Positions 32,847-41,932 of a stretch of 64,000 bases of DNA are shown here, piece after piece. The translations under genes and the position numbers were made by a program. The DNA lies in NCBI GenBank assembly GCA_002432425.1, contig DJEL01000045.1, positions 38,343-102,342 on the forward strand, written 5' to 3'. The notes under the pieces were generated by a model. That model had not been told where the DNA came from, did no database searches, and worked only from the letters and a program-made list of their open reading frames with translations. Each line of letters starts with the position of its first letter. The stretch's first letter is position 1. This DNA comes from Lachnospiraceae bacterium UBA5899. GTDB taxonomy: Bacteria; Bacillota; Clostridia; Lachnospirales; Lachnospiraceae.

Positions 32847-33842
32847 CTAAAACGCCGCATCGGACACATCAAAAGGATTTTCTTTGCCGTCCAATGCATA
32901 CTGGCAGCCTAAAATACTGTTTTTCACCATGTAGTCAATGGCTTCTTCGGTGTAAAATGCCGTGTGGGGCGTTACGATAACATTGGGGAAGGAACGCAGT
33001 ACCGCCAGTTCCTCGTTGTGCATGGGTTTGCCCACATAATCATAATAGTAAAGGTTGGACTCATTTTCAATCACATCCAGACCCGCTGCCCCGATTTTTT
33101 CACTCTCCAGTCCCTTAATCAGGGCTTCGGAGTCAATCAGATTGCCTCTGGCGGTGTTGATGATAATAACGCCGTCCTTCATTTTCGCAATGGTGTCCGC
33201 ATTTATCATATGGAAGTTTTCCGCCGTGGAGGGCATATGCAGGGAAATAATGTCACTTTCCTTATAAAGAGTGTCCAAATCCACGTACTCTGCGTATTCT
33301 GCCACTTCCTTGGAGGGGTACAAATCAAACGCAAGCAGGCGACAGCCAAAGCCTTTCAGATGCTCCAGCACGGTGCGGCCGATTTTGCCGGTACCGATAA
33401 CGCCCACGGTAGAATTGGAAATTTCCACGCCGATTTTGCCGGGCAGTGTGTAATCCTGCACATCCGCACGCATCATAATGGGCTTCATTTTCCGGCAGCA
33501 CATCAGCATCAGCATGATGGTGTAGTTGGCTACACCGTTGGGCGGATAAGTGGCATTGCAAACGGTAATACCCAGTTTGCCCGCTGCCCTTCTGTCCACA
33601 TGGTCAAAGCCAACCGTACGGGTGGAAACGCATTTTACGCCGCATTCCTTCCAGATGGTCAGAATTTCTTCGTCCACAGGGGTGGTAATAATGCTGACGG
33701 CATCGTAACCTTCTGCCAGTCTTGCATTCTCCGGTGTGGGTTTGTCCCCCACCGAAGCATACTCGACCTGCATTTCCTTGCCCCATTTTTCGAAAAATCG
33801 TTTTTCATCAAACTCTCTTAAACTGTATACAAATAACTTCAT
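32847..33842 (-). CDS. D-2-hydroxyacid dehydrogenase (D-lactate dehydrogenase type)
   Basis: A 331-residue NAD-dependent enzyme that reduces a 2-oxoacid such as pyruvate to the D-hydroxyacid. Rossmann motif VGVIGTGKIGRTVLEHL, catalytic arginine in NTARGNLID, glutamate in the LDVIENE stretch and histidine in VTPHTAFYTEEA. VSTRTVGFDHVD is typical for the D-LDH branch. The start at 33842 has AGAAAGG upstream. It follows the large GH2 gene by 78 bases and may be co-transcribed. It would serve fermentative NADH reoxidation. Confidence 0.88.
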   Translation of the reverse strand: MKLFVYSLREFDEKRFFEKWGKEMQVEYASVGDKPTPENARLAEGYDAVSIITTPVDEEILTIWKECGVKCVSTRTVGFDHVDRRAAGKLGITVCNATYPPNGVANYTIMLMLMCCRKMKPIMMRADVQDYTLPGKIGVEISNSTVGVIGTGKIGRTVLEHLKGFGCRLLAFDLYPSKEVAEYAEYVDLDTLYKESDIISLHMPSTAENFHMINADTIAKMKDGVIIINTARGNLIDSEALIKGLESEKIGAAGLDVIENESNLYYYDYVGKPMHNEELAVLRSFPNVIVTPHTAFYTEEAIDYMVKNSILGCQYALDGKENPFDVSDAAF

Positions 33843-33920
33843 GTCCGTGCCTTTCTGAAAGTCCCGGATTGCAGTATCCGCAGGCAAAATCTATCCTGCC
33901 TTTTTTCTGCAAATGTACCT

Positions 33921-36900
33921 TTAGGAAAAACGGAACCACTTAAAGTCAAACTGGCAGCCGGGAAGGAAAATAAATCCGACCTTGGTCATGCCCGTTACTT
34001 TTTCAAGCGGGAAGGTTACTTCCGTATATTCCTCACTGTGCGGGAACTCCACAATCTGATTTACGGAGCTGCCGTCTTCTTTGAAGAAACGGATATGAAT
34101 GGTGTTGGAAGAAAGAGGGGTGCGACCGCAAACCGTCACTGCCTTTACGCCTTCTTCTCCGAAATCCATATTTTCATATTCCATGGAAACATTGTTGCCG
34201 ATGCCTTCCACGGCTTCCGCGGTCTCCTTGTAGGTATCTCCGTACAAGTTATTGTATTCCAACGCTCCTATTTTTTCAAATGCTTTCTGAAGCTTTGTGA
34301 AAACAAAGCCCTTGATAAAGTAACGCTGGTTGTTTGCCACGAGGGTCAGGGTGGTGATGCCCTTTAACCGGCGGTTCAGTTTATAGGTCTCCGGCTTGTA
34401 TACATCCCATGTGCTGGGCTTCTGGTATACCAGGTCACCCACTAATTCGCAGCCCTCTTCGCCGGGCACGCCTTCGTAAATCTTTAAGTAATGAGGGTCG
34501 CCGCTCTGGGCAAAAATAGGAAGCGTAATTTCATCGGAACCGAATTCTCCAAAGTCCAGTCCTCTGTATACAATAACACTTTCCCCTTCCTGCGCGGTTG
34601 CCACGCTCTTTTCGGAAAATCCGCCGATGTCACCCTTGGAGTCGGTATAAAGTGCTCCGGCAATCAGTTCATAGGGATTTAAGTAAGCCTCACCCAGTCC
34701 GCTGATGGAGAATTCCAACTGGGACAAAAGCTTTACGTTTTCCGTACCGTTTTTAACAGTGGCACGCAAACGGAACGCACCGTCGCCCTTTGCCTTGATG
34801 CGGCATTTTGCAGCCAGAACTCTGTGAGTATTGGACTCAGCCAGACGCTCCGCCTCGCTTACGGGAATTTCTTCCAGTTCTGCCAGATTGGAAACAATGC
34901 CCGCATCGTTGGTTGCCACAAAGCTTACTTCCTTGCGGGAAACATCCGCCGGATACAGATAAGCCTTCACTACCATTTCCGTTTTATTTTCATCAAAGGT
35001 CTGACCCTCTTCCGCCACAATTTCAATCTTTCTTACAGGCACAAGGGGTTCTCCCTCTGCTGCCAGCGCACTGCCGGTAATGAGAGGAACCTTCTTATTT
35101 TCCCATACGGGAGCTTCCGCTTTTTCCGCTGCCTCGTCCGCATAAAGGGTAATCATGGCAGGTGCGATTTTGCCCGCCTCGCCCAAATGCTTTACGGTAA
35201 CAAGGATTTCGCCGGGTTTGTTCTTTGCCGCAATCATGGCTAAAAGCTTGCCGTTGAACAGCTTTCTGCGGGTGCCCTTGTAGGAGTCGTAGTCCGTGCT
35301 GTCGCCGTTGTCCAGACCAATCAGACGTCCGGCGCCGGTAACTTCCACTTCCACGTAGTCCATAGCGTTTTCTACCGGGTTGCCGTCCTCGTCGCGGGCG
35401 GAAATTTCCACGAAGGCAAGGTCCTTACCGTCTGCCAGAATGTGGTCAAATTCCGGTGTAGCCTCGATTGCTGCAGTGTTGCCGAAGGATTTGTGCACAT
35501 CCTCTGCCACCACGTTGCCGTTTTCGTCATAAGCCACCGCACGCAGGCTTCCCTTGTGGAAAGGCACCTGGAAGCTGGGGAACAATTCCTGTCCGTGCGC
35601 ATGGTCAATTTCTTTTACGCCGAGGGATTTCTCATTGACAAATACCTCCACCTTGGGCGCATTGCTGCATACCCGCACGTCCACCATCTGTCCTTCGTTG
35701 AAGTCCCAGTAAGGAAGCACATGCACCATGGGATGCTTTTTATAATCCGTCCATTCTGCCTGATACATATAGAAGACATCCTTCGGGAAGCCTGCCGTAT
35801 CAATCAGACCGAAATAAGAATTCTTGGTCTTGTAAGGGGTGGGCTCGCCGATATAGTCAAAGCCCGTCCACAAGAACTGTCCTGCCGCAAAATCCCTGTC
35901 TCTGTCTACGGAAATACAATGCTCCACTGTCTTGGCAGCCCAGCTCGGACGGCTGTTGCCAAGGGAAGAACACTGCTCGTCTTCTTCCGTTAAAATCGGC
36001 TGGGAAAGCGGGAAGTGGTAAACGCCCCTGCTCTGTACGATGGAGGAAGTTTCGCTTCCGTAAATCACCCAGTCGGGATGTTCTTTATGGTGTGCATCAT
36101 AATGGTTGTCGCCGTAGTTGTAGCCGGCCAGTTTTACAATATCCGCACAGTTCTGCGCGCCCTGCCAGGGCATATAATTGGAACCGATAGTAACTCTTGC
36201 GTTTTTCTTGGGGTCATGAACAAGCACATCCCCCATCAGTCTCTTCGTCAGACCCACACCTTCTGCCTCATGGGTATCGTGAATTTCGTTACCGATACTC
36301 CACATGATAACGGAAGGATGGTTTCTGTCCCTGCGAATCCAGCTTGCCACGTCCTTTTCTGCCCATTCATCAAAAAATCTGGCGTAGTCGTATTCGGTCT
36401 TGGGCTCCATCCACATATCGAATGCTTCCGAAACAATATACATACCCATGGTATCCGCCAAATCCATCAGCTCCGGTGCCGGCATGTTGTGGGAAGTACG
36501 GATGGCGTTGACACCCATTTTCTTCAAGGTTGCAATCTTACGCGCCATGGCTTTTTTATGGAACGCCGCACCCAGACAGCCCAAATCGTGATGTTCGCAG
36601 ACACCGTGCAGTTTTACCCGTTTGCCGTTTGCCACGAAGCCCTGTTCCGGGTCAAATACAAAGTCACGGAAGCCGATGTTATATTCTGCTTTATCTCCGT
36701 TCTCCAATGCCACGCTGACATGGTAAAGCACCGGATGCTCGGCATCCCACAGCGCGGGCTTTTCAATCATGGCATCGCCCATAAGAAGCTGTTTTTCCGC
36801 ATTCCAGGTAAGGGTAAAGGTTTTCACAGTCATTTTGCCCTGGGAAAGAACCACCTTGGCGGTCAGGTCAGAAGCCTCACTGTCTGCTTTTGCAATGCCG

Positions 36901-37412
36901 GACACCTCTGCCTCAATTTCCAGTTTGAAGTCGTCCCCGCATTTCTTCGTGGCAATGTAAACGCCGTCGGAGGTCAGATGCAGGATGGGCGCTTCCTTGA
37001 ACCATACGTTACGGAAAATACCCGCGCCGGAATACCAGCGGGAGTTGGGCTCATGGTGGTCAATGCGCACCATCACCGTATTTTCCCCGTCCTTAAGGAG
37101 ATTTGTCATATCGAATTCAAAGGTGGAATAACCGTATTTCCACTCCCCTAAAAGAGTTCCGTTTATGTAAACTTTAGAATCCATATACACACCGTCAAAC
37201 CGGATGCTGTATACCTTTTCCGCATCTTTTTTCACGGTAAATTTCTTCCGGTACCAGCCGGTGGATGTTTCATACAGATTTAAGGTGTCGTAAATCAGCC
37301 AGTCGTGCGGAAGGTCCACTCTTTCAAACTTATCCTCATAAGCAGAGAGTTCCTCCAGCCCCGTCCCAAAAGGTGTCTTTGCAAATTCCCATTGATTTGT
37401 AAATAATTCCAT
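33921..37412 (-). CDS. Large multidomain GH2 glycoside hydrolase (beta-galactosidase type)
   Basis: A 1163-residue protein without signal peptide. N-terminal jelly-roll (1-150), immunoglobulin-like domain (150-250), TIM barrel (250-570) with acid/base in MWSIGNEIHD (E376) and nucleophile in YGSETSS (E454). Then a DUF4982-like domain (about 570-640), a bacterial Ig-like/invasin-type segment (about 650-770), and C-terminal beta domains; a CBM6-like stretch (GLDFGEFGSDEITLPIFAQS) and a repeat of it (ENMDFGEEGVKAVTVCGRTP) suggest two tandem binding modules. The family mostly hydrolyses terminal beta-galactosides; exact specificity is open. Intracellular location plus binding modules is unusual but common in this clade. 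Confidence 0.88.
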   Translation of the reverse strand: MELFTNQWEFAKTPFGTGLEELSAYEDKFERVDLPHDWLIYDTLNLYETSTGWYRKKFTVKKDAEKVYSIRFDGVYMDSKVYINGTLLGEWKYGYSTFEFDMTNLLKDGENTVMVRIDHHEPNSRWYSGAGIFRNVWFKEAPILHLTSDGVYIATKKCGDDFKLEIEAEVSGIAKADSEASDLTAKVVLSQGKMTVKTFTLTWNAEKQLLMGDAMIEKPALWDAEHPVLYHVSVALENGDKAEYNIGFRDFVFDPEQGFVANGKRVKLHGVCEHHDLGCLGAAFHKKAMARKIATLKKMGVNAIRTSHNMPAPELMDLADTMGMYIVSEAFDMWMEPKTEYDYARFFDEWAEKDVASWIRRDRNHPSVIMWSIGNEIHDTHEAEGVGLTKRLMGDVLVHDPKKNARVTIGSNYMPWQGAQNCADIVKLAGYNYGDNHYDAHHKEHPDWVIYGSETSSIVQSRGVYHFPLSQPILTEEDEQCSSLGNSRPSWAAKTVEHCISVDRDRDFAAGQFLWTGFDYIGEPTPYKTKNSYFGLIDTAGFPKDVFYMYQAEWTDYKKHPMVHVLPYWDFNEGQMVDVRVCSNAPKVEVFVNEKSLGVKEIDHAHGQELFPSFQVPFHKGSLRAVAYDENGNVVAEDVHKSFGNTAAIEATPEFDHILADGKDLAFVEISARDEDGNPVENAMDYVEVEVTGAGRLIGLDNGDSTDYDSYKGTRRKLFNGKLLAMIAAKNKPGEILVTVKHLGEAGKIAPAMITLYADEAAEKAEAPVWENKKVPLITGSALAAEGEPLVPVRKIEIVAEEGQTFDENKTEMVVKAYLYPADVSRKEVSFVATNDAGIVSNLAELEEIPVSEAERLAESNTHRVLAAKCRIKAKGDGAFRLRATVKNGTENVKLLSQLEFSISGLGEAYLNPYELIAGALYTDSKGDIGGFSEKSVATAQEGESVIVYRGLDFGEFGSDEITLPIFAQSGDPHYLKIYEGVPGEEGCELVGDLVYQKPSTWDVYKPETYKLNRRLKGITTLTLVANNQRYFIKGFVFTKLQKAFEKIGALEYNNLYGDTYKETAEAVEGIGNNVSMEYENMDFGEEGVKAVTVCGRTPLSSNTIHIRFFKEDGSSVNQIVEFPHSEEYTEVTFPLEKVTGMTKVGFIFLPGCQFDFKWFRFS

Positions 37413-37475
37413 ATCTTCTCCGTTCCGAAGCCCGCTCCGCCGCAGAAAAAGGCTTCTATGTTGCTATGATATTTT

Positions 37476-37504
37476 ATTTTAAGTGGATAACCGTAAATCC
37501 GCAA
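37476..37504 (-). promoter_or_regulatory. Promoter of the large GH2 gene
   Basis: Minus strand: TTGCGG (37504-37499), 17-nt spacer, TAAAAT (37481-37476). About 60 bases of leader follow. Confidence 0.55.
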
Positions 37505-37553
37505 CCGATTAAATTGCAGATATTATGTACTATTTTGTATAGATTTCGATACC

Positions 37554-37622
37554 GGTCTATCTGCAATACGCCCGCTGGTTTATCTGCTGAATTCTCACTG
37601 GTTTAGCTGCAATATTCCTGCA
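37554..37622. repeat. Three degenerate 23-nt tandem repeats
   Basis: Units start at 37554, 37577 and 37600 and begin GGTCTATCTGC, GGTTTATCTGC and GGTTTAGCTGC. The third contains the stop codon of the isomerase gene. The related inverted form TTGCAGATA occurs at 37514-37522, nearer the GH2 promoter, so a protein-binding role is possible. Confidence 0.5.
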
Positions 37623-38499
37623 TGTTTGCAGCGGATTTCTGCATGTACGTTTCCTGGTCCGCCGCATCAAAATGTTCAATGGCAAGATAGCCCCGGTAGC
37701 CATATTCTTTCATTTTATGAACCAGTTCCTTTATGGGGATGCAGCCTTCCCCTACCGCTGAGGGCAGGTAGCATTCCTTTATGTCCGGGATTTCATTTTC
37801 ATGCGCCTGCAAAAGCTGCTCTGCGCTTATTTTTCTGTCCTTGCAGTGTACATGCACAACCTTATTTTTAAGTTCCTCCCATGCTGCAAAAATATCCTCC
37901 CCATGGATGATAAAATTGCCCGTGTCAAAAGTAAAACAAAGCCCCGGTACCTGCTCTGCAAACCACCGCATACCGCTCACGCAGGCAATGGGTGAATTTC
38001 TGTCATCGAAATCCTCTATCACAACGGTGATTGGAGTGTCGGCAACATTCCGGCTGCCTGCCATTTCTACGATTTCCCGCAGTCCGTCCGCCATGCACAA
38101 TGCCTTTTCGCTGTGAGAAAGATAGTCCCATACCTTCTGTCTGTCGGGAACACACTTTACAAAATCTTCCGTTTCCACTGAAAAAAAGCCGGGCACAATC
38201 AGTATTTTTCCGGCTTTCGCTTTTCTTGCAATTTCGATATGTCTGCGGGCTTTTTCAGTTTCCCTGCCCCGCTCCAGCGCATAAAATTCATACACGCAGC
38301 TCACCTGCAAGCCTGCTGCCTCAAGCATTTCCAGTGTTTCCGGGTGTTCCAAGAGATAGGTGCGGTTAATTTCCACAGCAGAAATGCCCGCTTTCTTCAC
38401 CTCTGCAAGCAGCTCCGGAATATGTTTACCGGTCTGCTCTTCCGCCTGTAAAATATGGTCAAAAAAGACCGAAAGTCCGATTATTTCACTTCCTCGCAT
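37603..38499 (-). CDS. Sugar phosphate isomerase/epimerase family protein
   Basis: A 298-residue AP-endonuclease-2-like TIM barrel (xylose isomerase-like superfamily). Metal-site blocks: VVIEDFDDRNSPIA, CFTFDTGNFIIHGED, VHVHCKDRK and GYRGYLAIEHFDA. Enzymes of this group isomerise or epimerise keto-sugars and cyclitols; the substrate is unknown. AAGGAGC precedes the ATG. It overlaps the ThuA gene by 19 bases, which points to joint action on one sugar, probably an oxidised or trehalose/inositol-type compound. Confidence 0.82.
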   Translation of the reverse strand: MRGSEIIGLSVFFDHILQAEEQTGKHIPELLAEVKKAGISAVEINRTYLLEHPETLEMLEAAGLQVSCVYEFYALERGRETEKARRHIEIARKAKAGKILIVPGFFSVETEDFVKCVPDRQKVWDYLSHSEKALCMADGLREIVEMAGSRNVADTPITVVIEDFDDRNSPIACVSGMRWFAEQVPGLCFTFDTGNFIIHGEDIFAAWEELKNKVVHVHCKDRKISAEQLLQAHENEIPDIKECYLPSAVGEGCIPIKELVHKMKEYGYRGYLAIEHFDAADQETYMQKSAANMQEYCS

Positions 38500-39182
38500 G
38501 CAAGCTCCTTCCGTACTCCCGCAGGCGTGCAAAACCGCACCGCATTTATGATAATCTGCTGAATTTCCGGTACATAGTAAATCGGATATTCTTCATGACC
38601 CGGCTGGAAATAAAAAATCTTTCCCAGCCCTCTTGTAAACGTACAGCCGCTGCGGAATACCTGTCCGCCGGAAAACCAGCCCGCAAAAATCACATCGTCC
38701 GGCTTGGGAATATCAAAATATTCTCCGTACATTTCTTCTTCGGGCAGAAAAATTTTCTCCGGAATACCTGCTGCTATGGGGTGAGTGGGTGCAAGACACC
38801 AGAGATTTTCCTGTTCTCCGTGCTTCCATTTTAAGGTCATGGAAGTGCCCAGAAGCCGCTTCATAATTTTGGAAAAATGTGCAGAATGCAGAGCAATCAG
38901 CCCCATTCCCGCGAGCACATGCTTCTGCACCCTTTCCGCCACTTCATCCGAAAAGGCATCCTGCAGGGCATGACTCCAGAAAATCAGCACATCCGTGTCC
39001 GCAAGCACCTCTTCCGTCAGACCATGCTCCGGCATATCAAAAGTCGCCGTCCGCACCTGAAAATCCTCCTGCTTCTCTAAAAAAGAAGCAATGCAGCCAT
39101 GAATGCCCTGTGGATAAACCTTTCGAACGCCCTCATATTCTCTTTCATGTTTGTATTCGTTCCAAACCGTAACCCTTATCAT
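38481..39182 (-). CDS. ThuA-domain protein
   Basis: A 233-residue protein with the ThuA (trehalose utilisation) fold of the glutamine-amidotransferase-like superfamily: VTVWNEYKHEREYEGVRKVYPQG, DVLIFWSHA, GMGLIALHSAH and YPIYYVPEIQQII. ThuA proteins take part in metabolism of 3-keto-disaccharides; the isomerase/epimerase gene that overlaps it fits that. No nearby dehydrogenase of the ThuB type is seen. GGGAG precedes the start. Its leader carries the three-hairpin array at 39292-39454. Confidence 0.83.
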   Translation of the reverse strand: MIRVTVWNEYKHEREYEGVRKVYPQGIHGCIASFLEKQEDFQVRTATFDMPEHGLTEEVLADTDVLIFWSHALQDAFSDEVAERVQKHVLAGMGLIALHSAHFSKIMKRLLGTSMTLKWKHGEQENLWCLAPTHPIAAGIPEKIFLPEEEMYGEYFDIPKPDDVIFAGWFSGGQVFRSGCTFTRGLGKIFYFQPGHEEYPIYYVPEIQQIIINAVRFCTPAGVRKELACEEVK

Positions 39183-39291
39183 ATTTTCTCCCTGTTTTTC
39201 TGCTGTTTCCTTCTCTTTTTACTTCGTGCTTCATTCTCTGTTCTTTGTTTACCTGTGTCTATAACAAGAATAAATTGCTGCGTTTCTTTCT

Positions 39292-39454
39292 TTTGACTCT
39301 GATGAAATCTTTTTCTTTCTGGGTCAAATGATTTTCCGGCATTTTATTTCTTCTTTTGACCCTAATAGACTTATCCGTTTACAGAGTCAAAACAAAATCA
39401 AGACTTCCTCTTTTTTCTTTGACTCTGACAGGCTTTTCCTCTCATAGAGTCAAA
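39292..39454 (-). repeat. Array of three 37-nt hairpins with exact 63-nt period
   Basis: Each unit starts with TTTGAC and ends with GTCAAA: 39292-39328, 39355-39391 and 39418-39454. All are 37 nt long and start 63 nt apart. The half-sites read TTTGACYCT and AGRGTCAAA; loops and linkers are poorly conserved. The array fills the space between the epimerase stop and the ThuA start. No T-runs follow, so they are not simple terminators. Confidence 0.7.
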
Positions 39455-39465
39455 CTGAGCTTACA

Positions 39466-40119
39466 CTACCGCATCTTCGCCAGGAAAGCCTCTACATTGC
39501 CTGCAATGTCGCCCTTAAATACGGCGGAACCTGCCACTGCCACATTTGCTCCTGCTGCAAGCACCATGGAGATATTGTCTAAATTGATGCCGCCGTCCAC
39601 TTCAATATCAATGTCCCTGCCGCTTTCCTGCACCATTTTGCGGACTGCTTTTACCTTGTCCGTGCAGTAATCAATATAGGACTGACCGCCAAAGCCCGGC
39701 TCCACGGTCATAACCAAAATCATATCCACTGTTCCAAGATAAGGTCTAACCGCTTCCACATCCGTGCCCGGTTTAATGGAGATACCGGCTTTCTTGCCCT
39801 GACAATGAATTTCGTCAATGATTTCCGCCGCCTTTTCGGTTGCCTCCAAATGGAAAGTAATCAGGTCCGCACCGCAATCGATAAACTCCTGAATGTACCG
39901 TTCCGGTTCCACAATCATCAGATGGACGTCAAAAACTTTGTCAGTAGTTTTACGGATGGATTTAATCACCGGCATACCATAAGAAATGGATGGCACAAAA
40001 AGTCCATCCATTACATCTATGTGTATATACCGGGCGCCTGCCTTGTCCACCAAGACAATCTGCTCACCCAGTTTTGCAAAATCTGCGGATAAAATAGAAG
40101 GGGATAAAATATTTTTCAT
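39466..40119 (-). CDS. rpe: Ribulose-phosphate 3-epimerase
   Basis: A 217-residue TIM-barrel enzyme that interconverts ribulose 5-phosphate and xylulose 5-phosphate in the pentose phosphate pathway. Family blocks: LSPSILSADFAKLGEQ, YIHIDVMDGLFVPSIS, VFDVHLMI, MTVEPGFGGQSYI and IDIEVDGGINLDN, with the metal-binding His/Asp residues in place. GAGGAG precedes the ATG at 40119. Appears monocistronic. Confidence 0.93.
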   Translation of the reverse strand: MKNILSPSILSADFAKLGEQIVLVDKAGARYIHIDVMDGLFVPSISYGMPVIKSIRKTTDKVFDVHLMIVEPERYIQEFIDCGADLITFHLEATEKAAEIIDEIHCQGKKAGISIKPGTDVEAVRPYLGTVDMILVMTVEPGFGGQSYIDYCTDKVKAVRKMVQESGRDIDIEVDGGINLDNISMVLAAGANVAVAGSAVFKGDIAGNVEAFLAKMR

Positions 40120-40200
40120 GTGTATGCTCCTCATAAATGACAAATAGATTTTTTCTGCTTCCGCATAAAATGCCGCAAGCATTTTCTTTTCTATTATACA

Positions 40201-41316
40201 TCATTTCAGGAGTTTTTCCACATCCCTTTTTAACTGCTCCCAATCGTCCTCATGCTCCACATAATAAAGCGGACATTTTTTGCCGCCGCAGTCATAATGC
40301 CGCAGAATATCATCCGTGGAAAGTCCGTATTTTTTCACCAGATATGCCAGCAGATGTATCAGGGAGTCGTAGGTTTCTTTCGTAAAACTGCCGTCCGCAC
40401 TCTTGTAGCAGCACTCAATGGAAATGGAGTCGTAGTTTCTGGTTTTCACCGCATAGGCAATTTCCTCAAACGGAATACATTGAATAATTTCTCCGTCATA
40501 ACCAATGATAAAATGTGCGCTTGCTGACCTTTCATGTGTGTCTTTCAGGGACTCAAAATAGCTTCGGTTCTGCGCAGCGCTGGTATTGCGGTTTGCCGTG
40601 TAATGCACGAAAATACTGTTGACCTCCGGCAGTCGTTCTCCGGGTCGTGAGTATTCGTTTGGCGTCAGAAAAACTTCCTCCCACTCCGGCTTTTCCACGT
40701 TCTTATAATCCAGAACAGAAATCTGTCTCTGCAGATTTTTCACAGCCTGCGCTGCTTTTCCGTTTGAAAGCAGGCGGATTACCGAAATGATAAGAACCGC
40801 CGCCAGCAGAATTAAAAATACTTCGACGAACAGAAGTCTGAAAAATCTTTTTCCCGGCTTTTTGCTGCGCACCTTGCGGTACCCGGTCTTTGTATACCGC
40901 TCGTTATCCGGTTGCACCTTTCCGGCACGATATTGTCTTTCCGTTCTCCCTCCGTCTATGCTGTGCTCATCTTCTGACCGTTTTCTTCTGGCTCGGTATT
41001 CCTGTTCTGCCTGCTTGCGCTTTTCACGGGAATTCTTTTTTGCCTGTCCTGACGTCATTCTTTCGGCATGACGCTCATTCTCTGATTGCAACTTTCCGGT
41101 TCTATGCCCCTCCACTGGTTGTGTCCTTCTGTCGTAATATGCATTCTCCGACTGTACCTCTCCGGTTCTATGCCATGTCTCAGGCTTTGTTCTTCTGACA
41201 TAATGCGCATTCTCCGATTTCATTCTTCCTGTCCGATTTGCATTCCCCGACTGCGTTCTCGGTGCAAATGCCATGTCTAAATTTAATTCTTCTCTTTCGT
41301 TTCCCTCATCCAACAT
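40201..41316 (-). CDS. Membrane-anchored N-acetylmuramoyl-L-alanine amidase with N-terminal repeats
   Basis: A 371-residue cell-wall hydrolase. The cytoplasmic N-terminus (1-155) is basic and contains degenerate repeats of about 22 residues with a core RTGxxxSEN (about 28, 50, 72 and 130). One membrane helix (about 160-182) leads to an extracellular amidase_2/PGRP domain (about 230-371) with zinc ligands in FVHYT (H238) and RHYDCGGKKCP. It cuts the bond between MurNAc and L-alanine in peptidoglycan. CGGAGGC precedes the ATG at 41316. The long repeated cytoplasmic part is unusual for this family. Confidence 0.85.
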   Translation of the reverse strand: MLDEGNEREELNLDMAFAPRTQSGNANRTGRMKSENAHYVRRTKPETWHRTGEVQSENAYYDRRTQPVEGHRTGKLQSENERHAERMTSGQAKKNSREKRKQAEQEYRARRKRSEDEHSIDGGRTERQYRAGKVQPDNERYTKTGYRKVRSKKPGKRFFRLLFVEVFLILLAAVLIISVIRLLSNGKAAQAVKNLQRQISVLDYKNVEKPEWEEVFLTPNEYSRPGERLPEVNSIFVHYTANRNTSAAQNRSYFESLKDTHERSASAHFIIGYDGEIIQCIPFEEIAYAVKTRNYDSISIECCYKSADGSFTKETYDSLIHLLAYLVKKYGLSTDDILRHYDCGGKKCPLYYVEHEDDWEQLKRDVEKLLK

Positions 41317-41337
41317 AAAAAAAGCCTCCGGTTGTTC

Positions 41338-41360
41338 AGTATAGCAGATTTCCACTGCTA
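41338..41360 (-). promoter_or_regulatory. Extended -10 promoter and inverted repeat upstream of the amidase gene
   Basis: Minus strand TGCTATACT is an extended -10. Arms TAGCAG and CTGCTA (41342-41347, 41355-41360) overlap it and may be an operator. Confidence 0.45.
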
Positions 41361-41434
41361 ATTCTTAAAGAACCGGAAAGCTTTTTCTTAATTTTTTATG
41401 AATGTAAAACAATACGATGCCATCTCTTATGTTA

Positions 41435-41929
41435 TCAGGAGTTCCAGTGCAGGCGGTGAAGCTCCCCTTCAGTCTGCATGCCTGCAAATCGGTTCTGGCG
41501 CAGGGCTTCGTACAACACAATCGCCACGGAATTGGATAAATTCAGGGAACGGATATCCGGCAGCATAGGAATACGGATGCAGGTTTCCTCGTTGTCCACA
41601 AGGATTTCCTCGGGAATACCGGCGCTCTCCTTGCCGAACATGATAAAATCATCCGGTCCAAACTGCACATCGGTATAGACATGTTTCGCCTTGGTGGTAG
41701 CCATCCAGATTTTCACATCGGGATGCTTTGCCAGAAATTCTTCATAATTCATATAGCGGGTTACATCCAGATGCTCCCAGTAGTCCATACCCGCTCTCTT
41801 TATGGATTTCTCATCCAGATGAAAACCGAGCGGCTCAATCAGGTGCAGGGATGTGCCTGTTGCGACACAGGTTCTGCCGATGTTTCCTGTATTCGCCGGA
41901 ATTTCCGGCTGATGAAGTACAATGTGCAT
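41435..41929 (-). CDS. trmL: tRNA (cytidine(34)-2'-O)-methyltransferase TrmL
   Basis: A 164-residue SPOUT methyltransferase that 2'-O-methylates the wobble base of certain leucine tRNAs. Typical text: HIVLHQPEIPANTGNIGRTC at the N-terminus, and the knot motifs FGKESAGIPEEI and RSLNLSNSVAIVLYEALRQ. Full length for the family. It starts three bases after the aminotransferase stop, so it is the last gene of that operon. Confidence 0.93.
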   Translation of the reverse strand: MHIVLHQPEIPANTGNIGRTCVATGTSLHLIEPLGFHLDEKSIKRAGMDYWEHLDVTRYMNYEEFLAKHPDVKIWMATTKAKHVYTDVQFGPDDFIMFGKESAGIPEEILVDNEETCIRIPMLPDIRSLNLSNSVAIVLYEALRQNRFAGMQTEGELHRLHWNS

Positions 41930-41932
41930 TTT

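Noticed and set aside
32964..33821. 285-residue plus-strand frame opposite the D-lactate-type dehydrogenase
   Set aside because: No domain, no ribosome binding site; the dehydrogenase on the other strand has all family motifs.
36015..37151. 378-residue open frame on the plus strand opposite the large GH2 gene
   Set aside because: Low-complexity, His/Cys-rich text without motifs; it mirrors the strongly protein-like GH2 frame with its catalytic residues. Antisense shadow.
39292..39454. CRISPR array
   Set aside because: Only three units, the conserved parts are hairpin ends rather than whole repeats, and no cas genes are near.
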